A stretch of DNA of 64,000 bases from Mixta tenebrionis (GCF_006517625.1 NZ_VHQI01000003.1:124001-188000); one strand, 5' to 3'. Positions 1 to 9,874 are shown, counted from the stretch's first letter. The notes: generated by a model not told the origin, from the sequence alone. Translations and numbers: made by a program.

Positions 1-1216
1 TCAGCACGCAGTCAAAGGCTTCGCCCAGCTTCTGCGCGCCCATAATGCGCAGCGTCATCCACATCTTCAGCGCATCAAAGCGGCGGGTGGTCTGAATGCT
101 TTTATTCACCAGGTTAGGCGTGCCTTCCTGCTGGGCGCTGAGCGGGTTGAGATAGTCGGCGTGTACCGTAACGTGGCCGAGATGCTGCCTGTCGCGCACA
201 AAGAAGGCGCCGCAGCTGACGGTCTGGAAAAAGGATTTATGGTAATCGACGGTAACCGAATCGGCGTGCTCAATGCCGCGCAGACGCTGACGATGCTGCG
301 GCGATACCAGCAGGCCGCAGCCGTAGGCGGCATCAACATGCATCCAGAGCTGGTAATGACGGCAAATAGCGCCGATCGCCTGTAGCGGATCGATACTGCC
401 GAAATCGGTGGTGCCTGCGGTAGCGACCACGGCGATGGGAATCAACCCTTCCTGCAGGCACTGCTGAATCGCCTGCTCCAGTTTGGCGGCGTCCATACGG
501 TAGCGATGGTCATGGTCGATGGCGATCACCGCGTCATAGCCGAGACCGAGAATGGCGGTCGATTTCTGAATGCTGAAATGGCTCATTTTCGAGGTAAAGA
601 TGCGCCACTTGCCCGCTTCCGGCGGCAGGCCGCGCTGCTTGATCAGGTGGCCCGGATGCTGACGGGCGCACCAGCTGTCGCGCGCCAGCAGCATCGCCAT
701 CAGGTTGGACTGGGTGCCGCCGCTGGTGAAAATGCCGTCCGATCCGGCGGGTAACCCGATGCGTTGCAGCGTCCAGTCAATCACCTTTTGCTCAATCAGC
801 GTGCCGCCCGCGCTCTGATCCCAGGTATCTACCGAGCTGTTGACCGCGCTGATAATCTGCTCAGCCAGCAGCGAAGGCAGGACGATGGGGCAGTTGAGGT
901 GGGCGACATACTTTGGATGATGGAACCAGACCGCATCGCGCAGATAAACTTCCGTCAGCTCGGCCAGCGCCGCCTGCTGGTCGCCCAGCGGGTTATCTAA
1001 ATCGATAGCGCGCAGCGTCGGCGCCAGCTCGTGTGGCAAAATGCCGCTGAACGGCTTTTCCGTTTGCCGTAGCTGCCGTTGGATCAGGGCCAGCGCGCTT
1101 AGCGTCTGCTGCGCATACTGCTCCAGCTGCGCCTCGTTAAAGAAGAAGGCGCTGCTGGCGGCAGCGTCCTGGCGATCCGTAGCGATGTTTGGTGTTTTTG
1201 CGGAAACCGAAGCCAT
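1..1216 (-). CDS. dfoJ: PLP-dependent siderophore decarboxylase (DfoJ/DesA-like lysine decarboxylase), C-terminus cut by window edge
   Basis: Open from ATG at 1216 to the window edge (405 codons), so the C-terminal part is missing. It is a group II pyridoxal-5'-phosphate decarboxylase: the HVDAAYG stretch and the Schiff-base lysine in DYHKSFF (Lys327) are both present. The family includes glutamate, 2,4-diaminobutyrate and lysine decarboxylases. The version with this N-terminal region begins desferrioxamine synthesis by turning lysine into cadaverine (DesA/DfoJ). The strong Fur-box promoter upstream supports a siderophore role. The rest of such an operon (hydroxylase, NIS synthetase) would lie outside the window. 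The alternative is a 2,4-diaminobutyrate decarboxylase; substrate cannot be decided from sequence. Confidence 0.7.
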   Translation of the reverse strand, partial: MASVSAKTPNIATDRQDAAASSAFFFNEAQLEQYAQQTLSALALIQRQLRQTEKPFSGILPHELAPTLRAIDLDNPLGDQQAALAELTEVYLRDAVWFHHPKYVAHLNCPIVLPSLLAEQIISAVNSSVDTWDQSAGGTLIEQKVIDWTLQRIGLPAGSDGIFTSGGTQSNLMAMLLARDSWCARQHPGHLIKQRGLPPEAGKWRIFTSKMSHFSIQKSTAILGLGYDAVIAIDHDHRYRMDAAKLEQAIQQCLQEGLIPIAVVATAGTTDFGSIDPLQAIGAICRHYQLWMHVDAAYGCGLLVSPQHRQRLRGIEHADSVTVDYHKSFFQTVSCGAFFVRDRQHLGHVTVHADYLNPLSAQQEGTPNLVNKSIQTTRRFDALKMWMTLRIMGAQKLGEAFDCVL

Positions 1217-1353
1217 TTCCTGACCCTTTTCTGGACGTAAGAAACCCGTACCGCCATAAAAAGATGACGGCCCTGTACGCCTGATATCTGCCGATATCAG
1301 TTAAATATATTTAATGTTTTATCCGAAGGCCACGAAAGCCGTCGACGGTAAGT

Positions 1354-1374
1354 AAAAAAGGGGGATACCCTTTT
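1354..1374 (-). terminator. Possible intrinsic terminator or attenuator inside the dfoJ leader
   Basis: On the minus strand AAAAGGG, a 4-nt loop and CCCCTTTT form a short hairpin running directly into six T residues. It lies about 90 nt after the predicted start of transcription and 138 nt before the dfoJ ATG. The stem has few G-C pairs, so it may be only partly effective. An overlapping alternative pairing with the AACCC/GGGTT segment just upstream is possible, as in attenuators. Confidence 0.4.
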
Positions 1375-1450
1375 ACGGGTTAAACCTCCCATTTTATGCG
1401 GTTATCGCCGCTTATGTTACGCAAATGCTAAGGCTTATAAGTGAAATGCG

Positions 1451-1478
1451 ATTATAAATAGCAATCATTATCATTCAA
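1451..1478 (-). promoter_or_regulatory. Fur-regulated promoter of dfoJ
   Basis: Minus-strand -35 TTGAAT (1473-1478) and -10 TATAAT (1451-1456) are 16 bp apart. Between them lies a Fur box, read on the plus strand as TAGCAAT-C-ATTATCA (1459-1473): one arm is a perfect 7-1-7 Fur half-site and the other matches 5 of 7. Fur bound here would block RNA polymerase. The predicted start near 1444 gives a leader of about 230 nt. Confidence 0.8.
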
Positions 1479-1602
1479 TAAGATTTTGGTGACAATTTAG
1501 TGATAAGTAATATTAATATTTAAAGTGTGATATTGATCACGTTTTGATGTAAGAGTCGTTGCTGAAAAGCGCCAAAAAATGTCAGTGTCCGGCTGCCTGA
1601 AA

Positions 1603-1637
1603 AGCGTTCAGCGTTCAGCGTTCAGCGTTCAGCGTTC
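1603..1637. repeat. Five tandem copies of AGCGTTC
   Basis: Five perfect 7-bp copies in the non-coding gap between the dfoJ promoter and the 3' end of pykA. Two further direct copies of GGCGGATAAG follow near 1648 and 1681. Apart from the dfoJ promoter, the 1217-1831 gap contains no gene I can support. Confidence 0.9.
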
Positions 1638-1796
1638 AGGGCGCAGGCGGCGGATAAGCTTCAAGGGTGGGAAGGGCAGACGGCGGATAAGTTTTCAGAG
1701 CGCCAAAAAGGGCAAAAGCCAGCTAAAGCGTAGCCCGTTGCGAATTGTGACCAGCAATAAGAAAACGTCGGGAAAGGGCCGGTGTGGCAGGTTGTT

Positions 1797-1823
1797 GGCT
1801 ACCGCAGGCGGGCTGCGGTAGCC
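1797..1823 (-). terminator. Hairpin downstream of pykA
   Basis: An 11-bp perfect stem (GGCTACCGCAG / CTGCGGTAGCC) with a 5-nt loop lies just past the pykA stop codon. No T-run follows on the minus strand, so it may be a 3'-end stabiliser rather than an intrinsic terminator. Confidence 0.45.
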
Positions 1824-1831
1824 TGTAGGTT

Positions 1832-3274
1832 TTACTCGACGCGCAGCACGCGGCTGGTGTTAGTCGTGCCGGTGGTGCTCATAACGTCGCCCTGGGTAAC
1901 GATCACCAGATCGCCGGATACCAGGAAGCCTTTATCGCGCAGCAGATTAATCGCATCATGCGCCGCCGCTACGCCGTCGTTATTGCTGTCGAAATGGACC
2001 GGCGTAACGCCACGATAGAGCGCCGTCAGGTTCAGAGTGCTTTCATGACGCGACATGGCGAAGATCGGCAGGCCGGAGGTAATGCGCGAGGTCATCAGTG
2101 CGGTGCGCCCTGACTCGGTCATGGTAATAATCGCGGTAACGCCCTGCAGGTGGTTGGCGGCGTACATCGCCGACATGGCGATTGCTTCTTCAACGTTGTC
2201 GAATTGCACGTCAAGACGATGCTTCGATACATTAATGCTCGGCACTTTTTCCGCGCCGAGGCAGACTTTCGCCATCGCGCTGACGGTTTCCGCCGGATAC
2301 TGACCGGCAGCGGTTTCCGCCGATAGCATCACCGCATCGGTGCCGTCCAGCACCGCATTCGCCACGTCCATAACTTCCGCACGCGTCGGCATCGGGTTGG
2401 TGATCATCGATTCCATCATCTGGGTCGCGGTAATGACGGCACGATTCAGCTGACGCGCACGACGAATCAGCGCTTTCTGGATGCCTACCAGCTCCGGGTC
2501 GCCGATTTCCACGCCCAGATCGCCACGCGCCACCATTACCACGTCGGAAGCCAGGATAATGTCATCCATTGCCGCCTGGGTGGAGACGGCTTCAGCGCGT
2601 TCCACTTTGGCGACGATTTTGGCTTCGCTGCCCGCTTCCTGCGCAAGACGACGCGCGTAGTTAAGGTCTTCGCCGCAGCGCGGAAAGGAAACCGCCAGAT
2701 AGTCGACGCCGATTTTTGCCGCGGTAATAATATCCGCTTTGTCTTTTTCAGTCAGCGCTTCGGCAGAAAGGCCGCCGCCCAGTTTGTTGATGCCTTTATT
2801 ATTGGAGAGCGGGCCGCCGACGGTCACTTCGGTAAAGACTTTGCTGTCGCGCACTTCCAGCACTTTTAGCTGGACGCGGCCATCGTCGAGCAGCAGGATA
2901 TCGCCCGGCACCACATCTTCCGGCAGCCCTTTATAATCGATGCCCACTTTTTCCTTGTCGCCTTCGCCTTTACCCAGGCTGGCGTCCAGCAGGAATTTGT
3001 CGCCAATATTGAGGAAAATTTTGCCTTCTTTAAAGGTGGAGACGCGGATTTTTGGTCCCTGCAGATCGCCAAGTATGGCGACGTGGCGCCCTAACTTAGC
3101 GGCAATTTCACGCACTTTATCCGCCCGCAGCTGATGATCTTCCGGCGTGCCGTGAGAGAAGTTAAGTCGTACGACGTTAGCCCCGGCAGCGATAATTTTT
3201 TCCAGGTTGTTATCGCGATCGGTAGCTGGGCCTAAAGTAGTAACGATCTTGGTTCTTCTGAGACGTCGAGTCAT
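1832..3274 (-). CDS. pykA: Pyruvate kinase II
   Basis: 480 residues, the same length as E. coli PykA and nearly identical along its length. It converts phosphoenolpyruvate and ADP to pyruvate and ATP in the cytosol. Visible: the N-terminal [14 protein letters not shown] start, substrate and metal region KVERAEA and [12 protein letters not shown], the ATQMMESM signature helix and a C-terminal allosteric domain. The type II isozyme is classically AMP-activated. It is followed on the same strand by dfoJ but separated from it by a Fur promoter. hexR lies upstream on the same strand with a 272-bp gap (3275-3546) in which I see no further gene. Confidence 0.97.
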   Translation of the reverse strand: MTRRLRRTKIVTTLGPATDRDNNLEKIIAAGANVVRLNFSHGTPEDHQLRADKVREIAAKLGRHVAILGDLQGPKIRVSTFKEGKIFLNIGDKFLLDASLGKGEGDKEKVGIDYKGLPEDVVPGDILLLDDGRVQLKVLEVRDSKVFTEVTVGGPLSNNKGINKLGGGLSAEALTEKDKADIITAAKIGVDYLAVSFPRCGEDLNYARRLAQEAGSEAKIVAKVERAEAVSTQAAMDDIILASDVVMVARGDLGVEIGDPELVGIQKALIRRARQLNRAVITATQMMESMITNPMPTRAEVMDVANAVLDGTDAVMLSAETAAGQYPAETVSAMAKVCLGAEKVPSINVSKHRLDVQFDNVEEAIAMSAMYAANHLQGVTAIITMTESGRTALMTSRITSGLPIFAMSRHESTLNLTALYRGVTPVHFDSNNDGVAAAHDAINLLRDKGFLVSGDLVIVTQGDVMSTTGTTNTSRVLRVE

Positions 3275-3546
3275 GGGTTTTCCTTAAGGTGTAGAAACCT
3301 GAGTGATGCACAGAGTAAGCGTGAATGTTCTGTTTATGATTTTTTAGCCGGCAGCGGGTAATGGTCCTTGTTGCTCTCCTCGCGCCGTGCTGGCCGCTGA
3401 AGAGTGAGTTCATTTGCGACGACTACAATACTGACACCCGTTGCTAAAGTCACTCTTCCTGCGCGCCAAAGGAAAGCTTCATTGATAACAAACAAAATTT
3501 TGCCAGCGCGGGCCGGCCACACCACGGCGGCGATAGCGGAAAGCGG

Positions 3547-4419
3547 CTAAGGCGGCGTGGAAAACAGGCCCGTTTCTTTATCCAGCCGCGATGATTTCAG
3601 CGCTTCCTTTACCCGCCGCAGATTATCGCGAAAGGCGGCGCCGCGATGCAGCGTAAAACCGGTTGCCAGCACGTCGATCAGCATCAGCTGCGCCAGACGT
3701 GAAACCATCGGCATATAGATATCGGTATCCTCCGCGACGTCGAGCGCCAGCAGCAGGGAAGCCTCACGCGCCAGCGGCGAGCCGGAAGCGGTGAGCGCCA
3801 GCACCACGGCGCCATTCTCCCGCGCCAGCTGCGCCAGCTCCGTCAGCGATTTGGTGCGTCCGGTATGGGAAATCAGAACCACCACATCTTCTGCGCCGCT
3901 GTTGATACAGCTCATGCGCTGCATCACCACGTCATCGGAGTAGATTACCGGCACGTTAAAGCGGAAAAATTTATTCATCGCGTCATGCGCTACCGCGGCG
4001 GAGGCGCCCAGCCCGAAAAAGCTGATTTTTTTCGCTGCCGCCAGCAGCTCAACCGCGCGCTGCAGCATTCGCTTGTCCAGCTGCTGACGCACCTGTTCCA
4101 GACCGGCCTGCGCCGAATGAAAGAGTTTCTCGCTGTAGATATCGATCGTATCCTGTTCGTCAATATTGCGGCTCACCCACGGCGTGCCGACCGCCAGGCT
4201 TTGCGCCAGCTGCAGCTTAAAATCGGGAAAGCCTTTAGTCTGCATATGGCGACAGAAGCGGTTTACCGTTGGATCGCTGACGCCGGCGCTGGCCGCCAGC
4301 TGGGCAATGCTGGCGTGCATGGCGCTCTCCGGCGCGGAGAGAATCGCCTCGGCTACCTTGCGCTCGGATTTACTGAGGGAGGAAAGCTGCGCCTGAATTT
4401 TTTCCAGCATGTTATTCAT
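3547..4419 (-). CDS. hexR: HexR, RpiR-family regulator of central carbon genes
   Basis: The reading frame is open further upstream, but the start MNNMLEKIQ at 4419 gives 290 residues, matching E. coli HexR (289). An N-terminal RpiR-type helix-turn-helix (about residues 1-77) is followed by a SIS sugar-phosphate domain (about 120-260, containing FFGLGASAAVAHDA and LISHTGRTKSL). In gammaproteobacteria HexR binds KDPG and represses zwf, eda and related genes. It is divergent from zwf, and a HexR-like site lies in the shared gap. Confidence 0.95.
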   Translation of the reverse strand: MNNMLEKIQAQLSSLSKSERKVAEAILSAPESAMHASIAQLAASAGVSDPTVNRFCRHMQTKGFPDFKLQLAQSLAVGTPWVSRNIDEQDTIDIYSEKLFHSAQAGLEQVRQQLDKRMLQRAVELLAAAKKISFFGLGASAAVAHDAMNKFFRFNVPVIYSDDVVMQRMSCINSGAEDVVVLISHTGRTKSLTELAQLARENGAVVLALTASGSPLAREASLLLALDVAEDTDIYMPMVSRLAQLMLIDVLATGFTLHRGAAFRDNLRRVKEALKSSRLDKETGLFSTPP

Positions 4420-4702
4420 AAATAAGCGCTCATCAATTCTGACAATTTCATTTACAGGTGCATCCGATGGCAATTTACTGAGAATATAACGTCCCGCAAC
4501 GGCGAGATGGCAGCGCAGGTAAAACGCTGGCCGATATTTTTTGTCAGAATATGAACTGTGTCCGATTTTACCGGGCAAAAGCCATAAAAAAGCAGCGGCG
4601 AAAAGGGCACTTAACCAGGCGAAAACGCCGTTAAAGTAGCCGGTTATAGCAAAAGGAGCGGGTGCTGGTTTACCCGCGTCGGTTAAACACAGTACATTGT
4701 GC

Positions 4703-4717
4703 CGAAATAAAATTACA
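4703..4717. promoter_or_regulatory. Candidate HexR operator in front of zwf
   Basis: CGAAATAAAATTACA matches 12 of 15 positions of the reported HexR palindrome TGTAATTAAATTACA, with the right half perfect. It lies 60 bp upstream of the zwf ATG. The remainder of the 358-bp hexR-zwf gap shows no open frame with a credible start. Confidence 0.55.
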
Positions 4718-4777
4718 ATAAGAGCTGAGCCAGTGGAGATTTTGCGGTTCAACTCATCCTGCAACGAGGAGAAAAGA

Positions 4778-6253
4778 ATGGCGGTAACACAAACAGCCCA
4801 GGCATGCGATCTGCTCATTTTTGGCGCCAAAGGCGATCTGGCGCGTCGTAAACTGCTGCCTTCCCTGTATCAGCTGGAAAAGGCAGGACAGATTCATGAG
4901 CAGAGCCGCATTATCGGCGTCGGGCGAGCTGAGTGGGACAAAGCGGCGTACACCAAAGTGGTACGCGAAGCGCTGGAAACCTTCATGAAAGAGAAAATCG
5001 ACGAAGCGCTGTGGGATCGGCTCAGCAACCGCCTCGATTTCTGTAACCTGGACGTTAACGAAACCTCGCATTTCACCAGACTGGGCAAGATGCTGGATCA
5101 GAAAAACCGCGTCACCATCAACTACTTCGCTATGCCGCCCAGCACTTTCGGCGCCATCTGCAAAGGGCTGGGCCAGGCGAAGCTGAACGCGAAACCGGCG
5201 CGCGTGGTGATGGAAAAGCCGCTTGGCACCTCGCTGGAAACCTCGCAGGAGATCAATGACCAGGTTGGCGAATATTTCGATGAAAGCCAGGTATTCCGCA
5301 TCGATCATTATCTCGGCAAAGAGACGGTGCTCAACCTGCTGGCGCTGCGCTTCGCCAACTCGCTGTTCGCCAACAACTGGGATAACCGCACCATCGACCA
5401 TGTGCAGATCACCGTGGCGGAAGAGGTAGGGATCGAAGGGCGCTGGGGCTATTTTGATAAAGCGGGCCAGATGCGCGATATGATCCAGAACCATCTGCTG
5501 CAGGTGCTGACTATGATCGCCATGTCGCCGCCGTCCGATCTCAGCGCCGACAGCATTCGCGATGAAAAGGTGAAAGTGTTGCGTTCGCTGCGCCGCATCG
5601 ATCACAGCAACGTGCGTGAAAAAACCGTACGCGGCCAGTATACCGCCGGGTTTGTACAGGGGAAAAAGGTGCCGGGCTACCTGGAGGAAGAGGGCGCCAA
5701 TAAGGCCAGCAGCACGGAAACCTTTGTTTCTGTCCGCGTTGATATCGATAACTGGCGCTGGGCAGGCGTGCCTTTCTATCTGCGTACCGGTAAACGCCTG
5801 CCGACCAAGTGTTCTGAAGTGGTGGTTTACTTTAAAAACCCGGAAATGAACCTGTTTAAAGATTCCTGGCAGGAGCTGCCGCAGAACAAGCTGACCATTC
5901 GCCTGCAGCCGGACGAAGGGGTGGATATTGAGATTCTGAATAAGGTGCCGGGGCTGGATCACAAGCATAACCTGCAAACGACCAAACTTGACCTGAGCTA
6001 CTCTGAAACCTTCAACCAGTCGCACCTGGCAGATGCCTATGAGCGTCTGCTGCTGGAGGCGATGCGCGGCATCCAGGCGCTGTTTGTACGCCGCGACGAG
6101 GTAGAAGCCGCATGGACCTGGGTTGATTCCATTATCGAGGCCTGGGCCGCCGACAACGAGGCGCCTAAGCCATACCAGGCGGGTACCTGGGGGCCGGTAG
6201 CCTCCGTGGCGATGATTACCCGCGACGGTCGTTCCTGGAACGAATTCGAATAA
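4778..6253 (+). CDS. zwf: Glucose-6-phosphate 1-dehydrogenase
   Basis: 491 residues from the ATG at 4778, preceded by GAGGAG. A longer in-frame start exists upstream but lacks homology and a ribosome site. The enzyme oxidises glucose-6-phosphate to 6-phosphogluconolactone with NADP+, opening the oxidative pentose phosphate route. FGAKGDLA (about residues 15-22) is the nucleotide-binding loop and RIDHYLGK (174-181) the active-site signature. In E. coli edd and eda follow; here eda follows directly and edd is absent from this place. A long antisense frame across this gene is a composition artefact. Confidence 0.97.
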   Translation: MAVTQTAQACDLLIFGAKGDLARRKLLPSLYQLEKAGQIHEQSRIIGVGRAEWDKAAYTKVVREALETFMKEKIDEALWDRLSNRLDFCNLDVNETSHFTRLGKMLDQKNRVTINYFAMPPSTFGAICKGLGQAKLNAKPARVVMEKPLGTSLETSQEINDQVGEYFDESQVFRIDHYLGKETVLNLLALRFANSLFANNWDNRTIDHVQITVAEEVGIEGRWGYFDKAGQMRDMIQNHLLQVLTMIAMSPPSDLSADSIRDEKVKVLRSLRRIDHSNVREKTVRGQYTAGFVQGKKVPGYLEEEGANKASSTETFVSVRVDIDNWRWAGVPFYLRTGKRLPTKCSEVVVYFKNPEMNLFKDSWQELPQNKLTIRLQPDEGVDIEILNKVPGLDHKHNLQTTKLDLSYSETFNQSHLADAYERLLLEAMRGIQALFVRRDEVEAAWTWVDSIIEAWAADNEAPKPYQAGTWGPVASVAMITRDGRSWNEFE

Positions 6254-6267
6254 TCCAGCCTTACTAA

Positions 6268-6292
6268 GCCCGCGTAATGCGGGCATTTTTTT
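6268..6292 (+). terminator. Intrinsic terminator after zwf
   Basis: GCCCGC-GTAAT-GCGGGC stem-loop followed by A and seven T residues. It separates zwf from eda, so eda has its own promoter. Confidence 0.9.
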
Positions 6293-6314
6293 GCCGCAAA
6301 CGCACCTCCATAAA

Positions 6315-6333
6315 AATGAACCGTAGTTTCAAA
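6315..6333. promoter_or_regulatory. Candidate KdgR operator upstream of eda
   Basis: AATGAACCGTAGTTTCAAA contains TGAA(C).../(G)TTTCA arms like the KdgR boxes of pectinolytic enterobacteria. eda is a known KdgR target, and kdgR itself is in this window. The site is about 130 bp upstream of the start codon. Confidence 0.45.
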
Positions 6334-6462
6334 AAAGGCGAAAGAGCATGGACGCAGAAGGTAAAAATCAGGTATGGTATGGGCCGTTTCCTTTGCTGCG
6401 CGGAGACGCGCCATTATTGCCAGTGGTCGGATGGTTCGCTGGCCTGACAGGAGAGTAAAGCA

Positions 6463-7101
6463 ATGAAAAACTGGAAAACAAGTGCTGAAGCGATTCTGAC
6501 CACGGGGCCGGTTGTACCGGTGATCGTCGTCAACAAACTGGAACATGCCGTGCCGATGGCGAAGGCGCTGGTTGCGGGCGGCGTTCGCGTACTGGAAGTG
6601 ACGCTGCGCACGCCGGTAGCGATGGACGCGATGAAGGCGATTATTCAGGAAGTCCCTGATGCGATCGTCGGCGCCGGAACGGTGATTAATCCTCAGCAGC
6701 TGGCGGAAGTTACCGCCGCAGGCGCGCAGTTTATTATCAGCCCCGGCATTACCGAACCGCTGTTGCAGGCGGCGGTAGAGGGCAGCGTTCCTTTGATTCC
6801 TGGCATCAGCACCGTATCAGAATTAATGACCGGCATGCAGTATGGTCTGCGCGAGTTTAAATTCTTCCCGGCGGAAGCCAACGGCGGGGTGAAAGCGCTG
6901 CAGGCGATCTCCGGGCCTTTCTCTCAGGTACGTTTCTGCCCGACCGGCGGCATTTCACCGAAAAACTACCGCGATTACCTGGCGCTGAAAAACGTGCTTT
7001 GCATCGGCGGTTCCTGGCTGGTGCCGAACGATGCGCTGGAAGCAGGCGACTATCAGCGCATTACCGATCTGGCGCGCGAAGCGGTAGCTGGCGCTCGCTA
7101 A
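6463..7101 (+). CDS. eda: KDPG/KHG aldolase
   Basis: 212 residues (E. coli 213). It cleaves 2-keto-3-deoxy-6-phosphogluconate to pyruvate and glyceraldehyde-3-phosphate and also handles 4-hydroxy-2-oxoglutarate. The class I aldolase Schiff-base lysine is Lys133 in REFKFFPAE, with Glu45 and Arg49 in EVTLRT. GGAG lies upstream of the ATG. With no edd beside it, the likely substrate source is hexuronate or pectin-derived KDG, which fits control by KdgR, unless edd is elsewhere in the genome. Confidence 0.97.
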   Translation: MKNWKTSAEAILTTGPVVPVIVVNKLEHAVPMAKALVAGGVRVLEVTLRTPVAMDAMKAIIQEVPDAIVGAGTVINPQQLAEVTAAGAQFIISPGITEPLLQAAVEGSVPLIPGISTVSELMTGMQYGLREFKFFPAEANGGVKALQAISGPFSQVRFCPTGGISPKNYRDYLALKNVLCIGGSWLVPNDALEAGDYQRITDLAREAVAGAR

Positions 7102-7110
7102 GCGGTATCC

Positions 7111-7133
7111 GGCTCTCCCGCTGCGGGAGAGCC
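7111..7133. terminator. Hairpin between convergent eda and purT
   Basis: GGCTCTCCC / GGGAGAGCC, a 9-bp stem, lies between the two stop codons. Both flanks have only short T tracts (GTTTT on the minus side), so it is a moderate bidirectional terminator candidate. Confidence 0.55.
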
Positions 7134-7140
7134 GTAAAAC

Positions 7141-8319
7141 TCAGCCGCTGACCTGCACCGCGGCGGCGGCGTTTACCGCCCGCGTCACCGCCTCCCCGAT
7201 CGTTTCCGCCGTCGCCAGCGCCACGCCCATGCGACGTTTCCCCGCTATCTCCGGTTTTGCGAACAGCCGCAGCTGCAGCCCGGCGCCGAGCGCCTGCGCC
7301 ACGTTGCCATAGCTGACGTCGCTGCTTTCCAGCTCCGGCAGGATCACGGCGGAGGCGGCAGGGCCATACTGGCGTATCGCGCCTATCGGCAGGCCGAGAA
7401 AAGCGCGCACGTGCAGCGCAAACTCGGAGAGATCCTGCGAAATTAGCGTCACCAGACCGGTATCGTGCGGGCGCGGCGATACTTCGCTGAAGATCACCTC
7501 ATCGCCGCGCACGAACAGTTCCACGCCAAACAGGCCATAGCCGCCCAGCGCCTTTACCACCTTTTCCGCGATGGTCTGCGCGCGCTGCAGCGCCAGCTCG
7601 CTCATCTGCTGCGGCTGCCAGGATTCCCGATAGTCGCCATCCTGCTGGCGGTGGCCGATCGGCGCGCAGAAATGAATGCCGTCGACGGCGCTGATAGTAA
7701 GCAGGGTGATTTCAAAATCAAAATTAACCACTCCTTCGACGATAACTTTGCCGGCGCCGGCGCGCCCGCCCTGCTGCGCGTAATCCCACGCCTGCGCCAG
7801 CTGTGCCGCCTCGCGGATAAAGCTCTGACCTTTACCGGAGGAACTCATGACCGGCTTGACGATACAGGGAAAACCGATCTCTTCCACCGCCGCGATAAAC
7901 TCCGTCCGGCTGGCGGCGAAGCGGTAGCGTGAGGCAGGCAACGCCAGGGTTTCGGCGGCAAGACGACGAATACCTTCGCGATTCATGGTCAGCAGCGCCG
8001 CGCGCGCGCCAGGCACCACGCGCTGGCCCTGCTGTTCCAGCGCAAGCAGCGTATCGGTAGCGATCGCTTCGATTTCCGGCACGATATAATCAGGGCGTTC
8101 CAGCGCAATTAGCGCTTTCAGCGCCTCGCCATCGAGCATATTGATCACATGGCTGCGATGGGCGACATGCATCGCTGGCGCATCGGCATAACGATCGACG
8201 GCAATAACCTCTACCCCCAGCCGCTGACATTCAATTGCTACCTCTTTACCCAGCTCGCCGGATCCCAACAGCATTACGCGCGTCGCGCCCGGACGCAGCG
8301 CGGTTCCCAGTGTCGTCAT
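7141..8319 (-). CDS. purT: Formate-dependent GAR transformylase (PurT)
   Basis: Starting at [10 protein letters not shown] (8319) the protein is 392 residues, as in E. coli; the frame is open further upstream but without homology. It ligates formate to glycinamide ribonucleotide using ATP in purine synthesis. It is an ATP-grasp protein: [13 protein letters not shown] at the N-terminus, [12 protein letters not shown] as the ATP-binding loop, and [10 protein letters not shown] as the metal-binding segment. A PurR box lies 47 bp upstream. It is divergent from yebG and convergent with eda. Confidence 0.97.
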   Translation of the reverse strand: MTTLGTALRPGATRVMLLGSGELGKEVAIECQRLGVEVIAVDRYADAPAMHVAHRSHVINMLDGEALKALIALERPDYIVPEIEAIATDTLLALEQQGQRVVPGARAALLTMNREGIRRLAAETLALPASRYRFAASRTEFIAAVEEIGFPCIVKPVMSSSGKGQSFIREAAQLAQAWDYAQQGGRAGAGKVIVEGVVNFDFEITLLTISAVDGIHFCAPIGHRQQDGDYRESWQPQQMSELALQRAQTIAEKVVKALGGYGLFGVELFVRGDEVIFSEVSPRPHDTGLVTLISQDLSEFALHVRAFLGLPIGAIRQYGPAASAVILPELESSDVSYGNVAQALGAGLQLRLFAKPEIAGKRRMGVALATAETIGEAVTRAVNAAAAVQVSG

Positions 8320-8365
8320 AGTTCCTACCTGAAAATTGAGAAAAACAGATCGCGCCGCAGTATAT

Positions 8366-8381
8366 ACGAAAACGTTTGCGC
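8366..8381. promoter_or_regulatory. PurR operator for purT
   Basis: ACGAAAACGTTTGCGC matches 14 of 16 positions of the PurR consensus ACGCAAACGTTTGCGT, including the central CG. It is positioned to repress purT when hypoxanthine or guanine is available. Confidence 0.88.
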
Positions 8382-8427
8382 TGCCAGCCTGGCGGGAAAA
8401 CTTGATCTCAATATCCAGCCTGATATA

Positions 8428-8443
8428 CTGTATAAAAACACAG
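8428..8443. promoter_or_regulatory. LexA box (SOS) for yebG
   Basis: CTGTATAAAAACACAG fits the LexA rule CTG-N10-CAG with an AT-rich core. It ends 15 bp before the yebG ATG, so LexA would cover the promoter or start of transcription. Confidence 0.9.
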
Positions 8444-8458
8444 TAACCGAGGTGAGCC

Positions 8459-8779
8459 ATGGCTGTTGAAACCAAATTTGTAGTGGTCAGAAAAGGTGAA
8501 GAAAAAATGACGTTTGCCAGCAAAAAAGAAGCCGACGCGTACGACAAAATGCTTGATATGGCAGAGGCCTTTACTGACTGGTTGTTGCAGAGCGAGCTGT
8601 CGCTGGAAGAGGCGCAGCTGGAAAATCTGGGGCTGTTCCTGGCGGAGCAGAAAGATGCGGTCCAGCATATCCTGCGCACCAGCAAGCTGCCGGACGCGCA
8701 GCCAGCCGCGAAAGCGCCTAAGGCTGCCGTCGCTGATGAAGAAAGCCAGAAAAAGGTACGCGCGGTTAAAGCGGCCTGA
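8459..8779 (+). CDS. yebG: SOS-inducible protein YebG
   Basis: 106 residues beginning [17 protein letters not shown], clearly YebG. It is a small, LexA-regulated protein of unknown biochemical role. The N-terminal half is conserved; the C-terminal tail is Ala/Lys-rich and longer than in E. coli. Ribosome site GAGGTGAGCC. The LexA box directly upstream confirms SOS control. The yebF gene that follows yebG in E. coli is missing. Confidence 0.95.
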   Translation: MAVETKFVVVRKGEEKMTFASKKEADAYDKMLDMAEAFTDWLLQSELSLEEAQLENLGLFLAEQKDAVQHILRTSKLPDAQPAAKAPKAAVADEESQKKVRAVKAA

Positions 8780-9075
8780 CTGGCGTTGCAGCCTGATGAT
8801 TTTCAGCCACACTTGATGAATCAGGCGGCTGAGCAGGGCATATCGCCCGTGCTACAGAGATGACAGGCTGCGTCTTATACTATTACCTCCGGCGCGCTGC
8901 CCGTGCGTCGGGCATCGCCTTAACAGGAACGAGCCGTCGCCTGTTTTCCTAAAGGCTACGCTCTGCAGCCTGACGTTGCGTCACTTGCTGCGCGGCGTTT
9001 TCTTCTGTTTGCTCCCGCTTACGCTTCTTGACTTCCGGTGCACTAACCTGAAAGCAGGTGATAAAAGGAGAACCT

Positions 9076-9747
9076 ATGGGCAACTGGCTGCAACAACTCC
9101 AACAGATGTTAGGTAATACGGCTATCAGCAACGCGGGCGCAAAGGCGCAGGGCGGCAGCGAAGCGCTCAATAAAATGCTGGCGCCCGGCGCGCTGGGCGG
9201 CCTGGCCGGCATCCTCATTTCCAGCAAATCCTCCCGCAATCTGCTGACCAAATATGGCAAAAACGCTCTGATTATCGGCGGCAGCGCCGCGGCTGGCGTG
9301 CTGCTGTGGGATAAATATAAGCAGCGCGTGCGCGAGGCGCGCCAGAACGAGCCGCAGTTTGGCCAGCAGGCGACGCCGGTCGATCGACGCGCCGAGCGGT
9401 TGATTACCGCGCTGGTATTCGCCGCCAAAAGCGATGGTCATATGGATGGCGATGAGCTACGGGCGATCAGGCAAAATATTCATCAGGCGGGCTATGGCGA
9501 ACAGGCTGAAGCGCTGATCCAGCAGGCCATCGATCGTCCGCTCGATCCGCAATGGCTGGCGCAGGAGGTAAAAAACGAGGAGGAAGCGCTGGAGCTCTAC
9601 TTTCTTAGCTGCGCGGCGATCGATATCGATCACTTTATGGAACGCAGCTATCTTAAAGAACTGGGTGACGTACTGAAAATCCCCGCTGACGTGCGCGAAG
9701 ATATCGAAAAAGATATCCGCCAGGAAAAACAGCAGCTCCCCACCTGA
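9076..9747 (+). CDS. yebE: DUF533 inner-membrane protein YebE
   Basis: 223 residues from ATG 9076, preceded by AAAGGAG; an in-frame ATG 18 bp upstream has no ribosome site. The N-terminal region is followed by one membrane segment (about residues 66-82, [15 protein letters not shown]) and a C-terminal TerB-like DUF533 helical domain. In E. coli yebE belongs to the Cpx envelope-stress group; function is unknown. The 296-bp gap between yebG and yebE holds a small GCCCG/CGGGC hairpin near 8900 and no gene I can support. Confidence 0.9.
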   Translation: MGNWLQQLQQMLGNTAISNAGAKAQGGSEALNKMLAPGALGGLAGILISSKSSRNLLTKYGKNALIIGGSAAAGVLLWDKYKQRVREARQNEPQFGQQATPVDRRAERLITALVFAAKSDGHMDGDELRAIRQNIHQAGYGEQAEALIQQAIDRPLDPQWLAQEVKNEEEALELYFLSCAAIDIDHFMERSYLKELGDVLKIPADVREDIEKDIRQEKQQLPT

Positions 9748-9874
9748 GCGGTTGTAGATGCGGTCTGTCGCAGCCTGGCCTCAGGCTGCCGATCGCTTTT
9801 TACCGCTCTCCGCTTGGCAAGCATGGCCTTAACTGCCAACCTTAATAGATGTTTATCTGAAAACAGTAATCGTT

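Noticed and set aside
1350-1444. RyhB-like sRNA upstream of dfoJ
   Set aside because: Fur box and terminator-like hairpin exist, but the sequence lacks the conserved RyhB core; kept only as a leader/attenuator hypothesis.
4754-6286. 510-codon antisense frame over zwf
   Set aside because: Produced by GC-rich third-position bias of zwf; no homology, and zwf is unmistakable.
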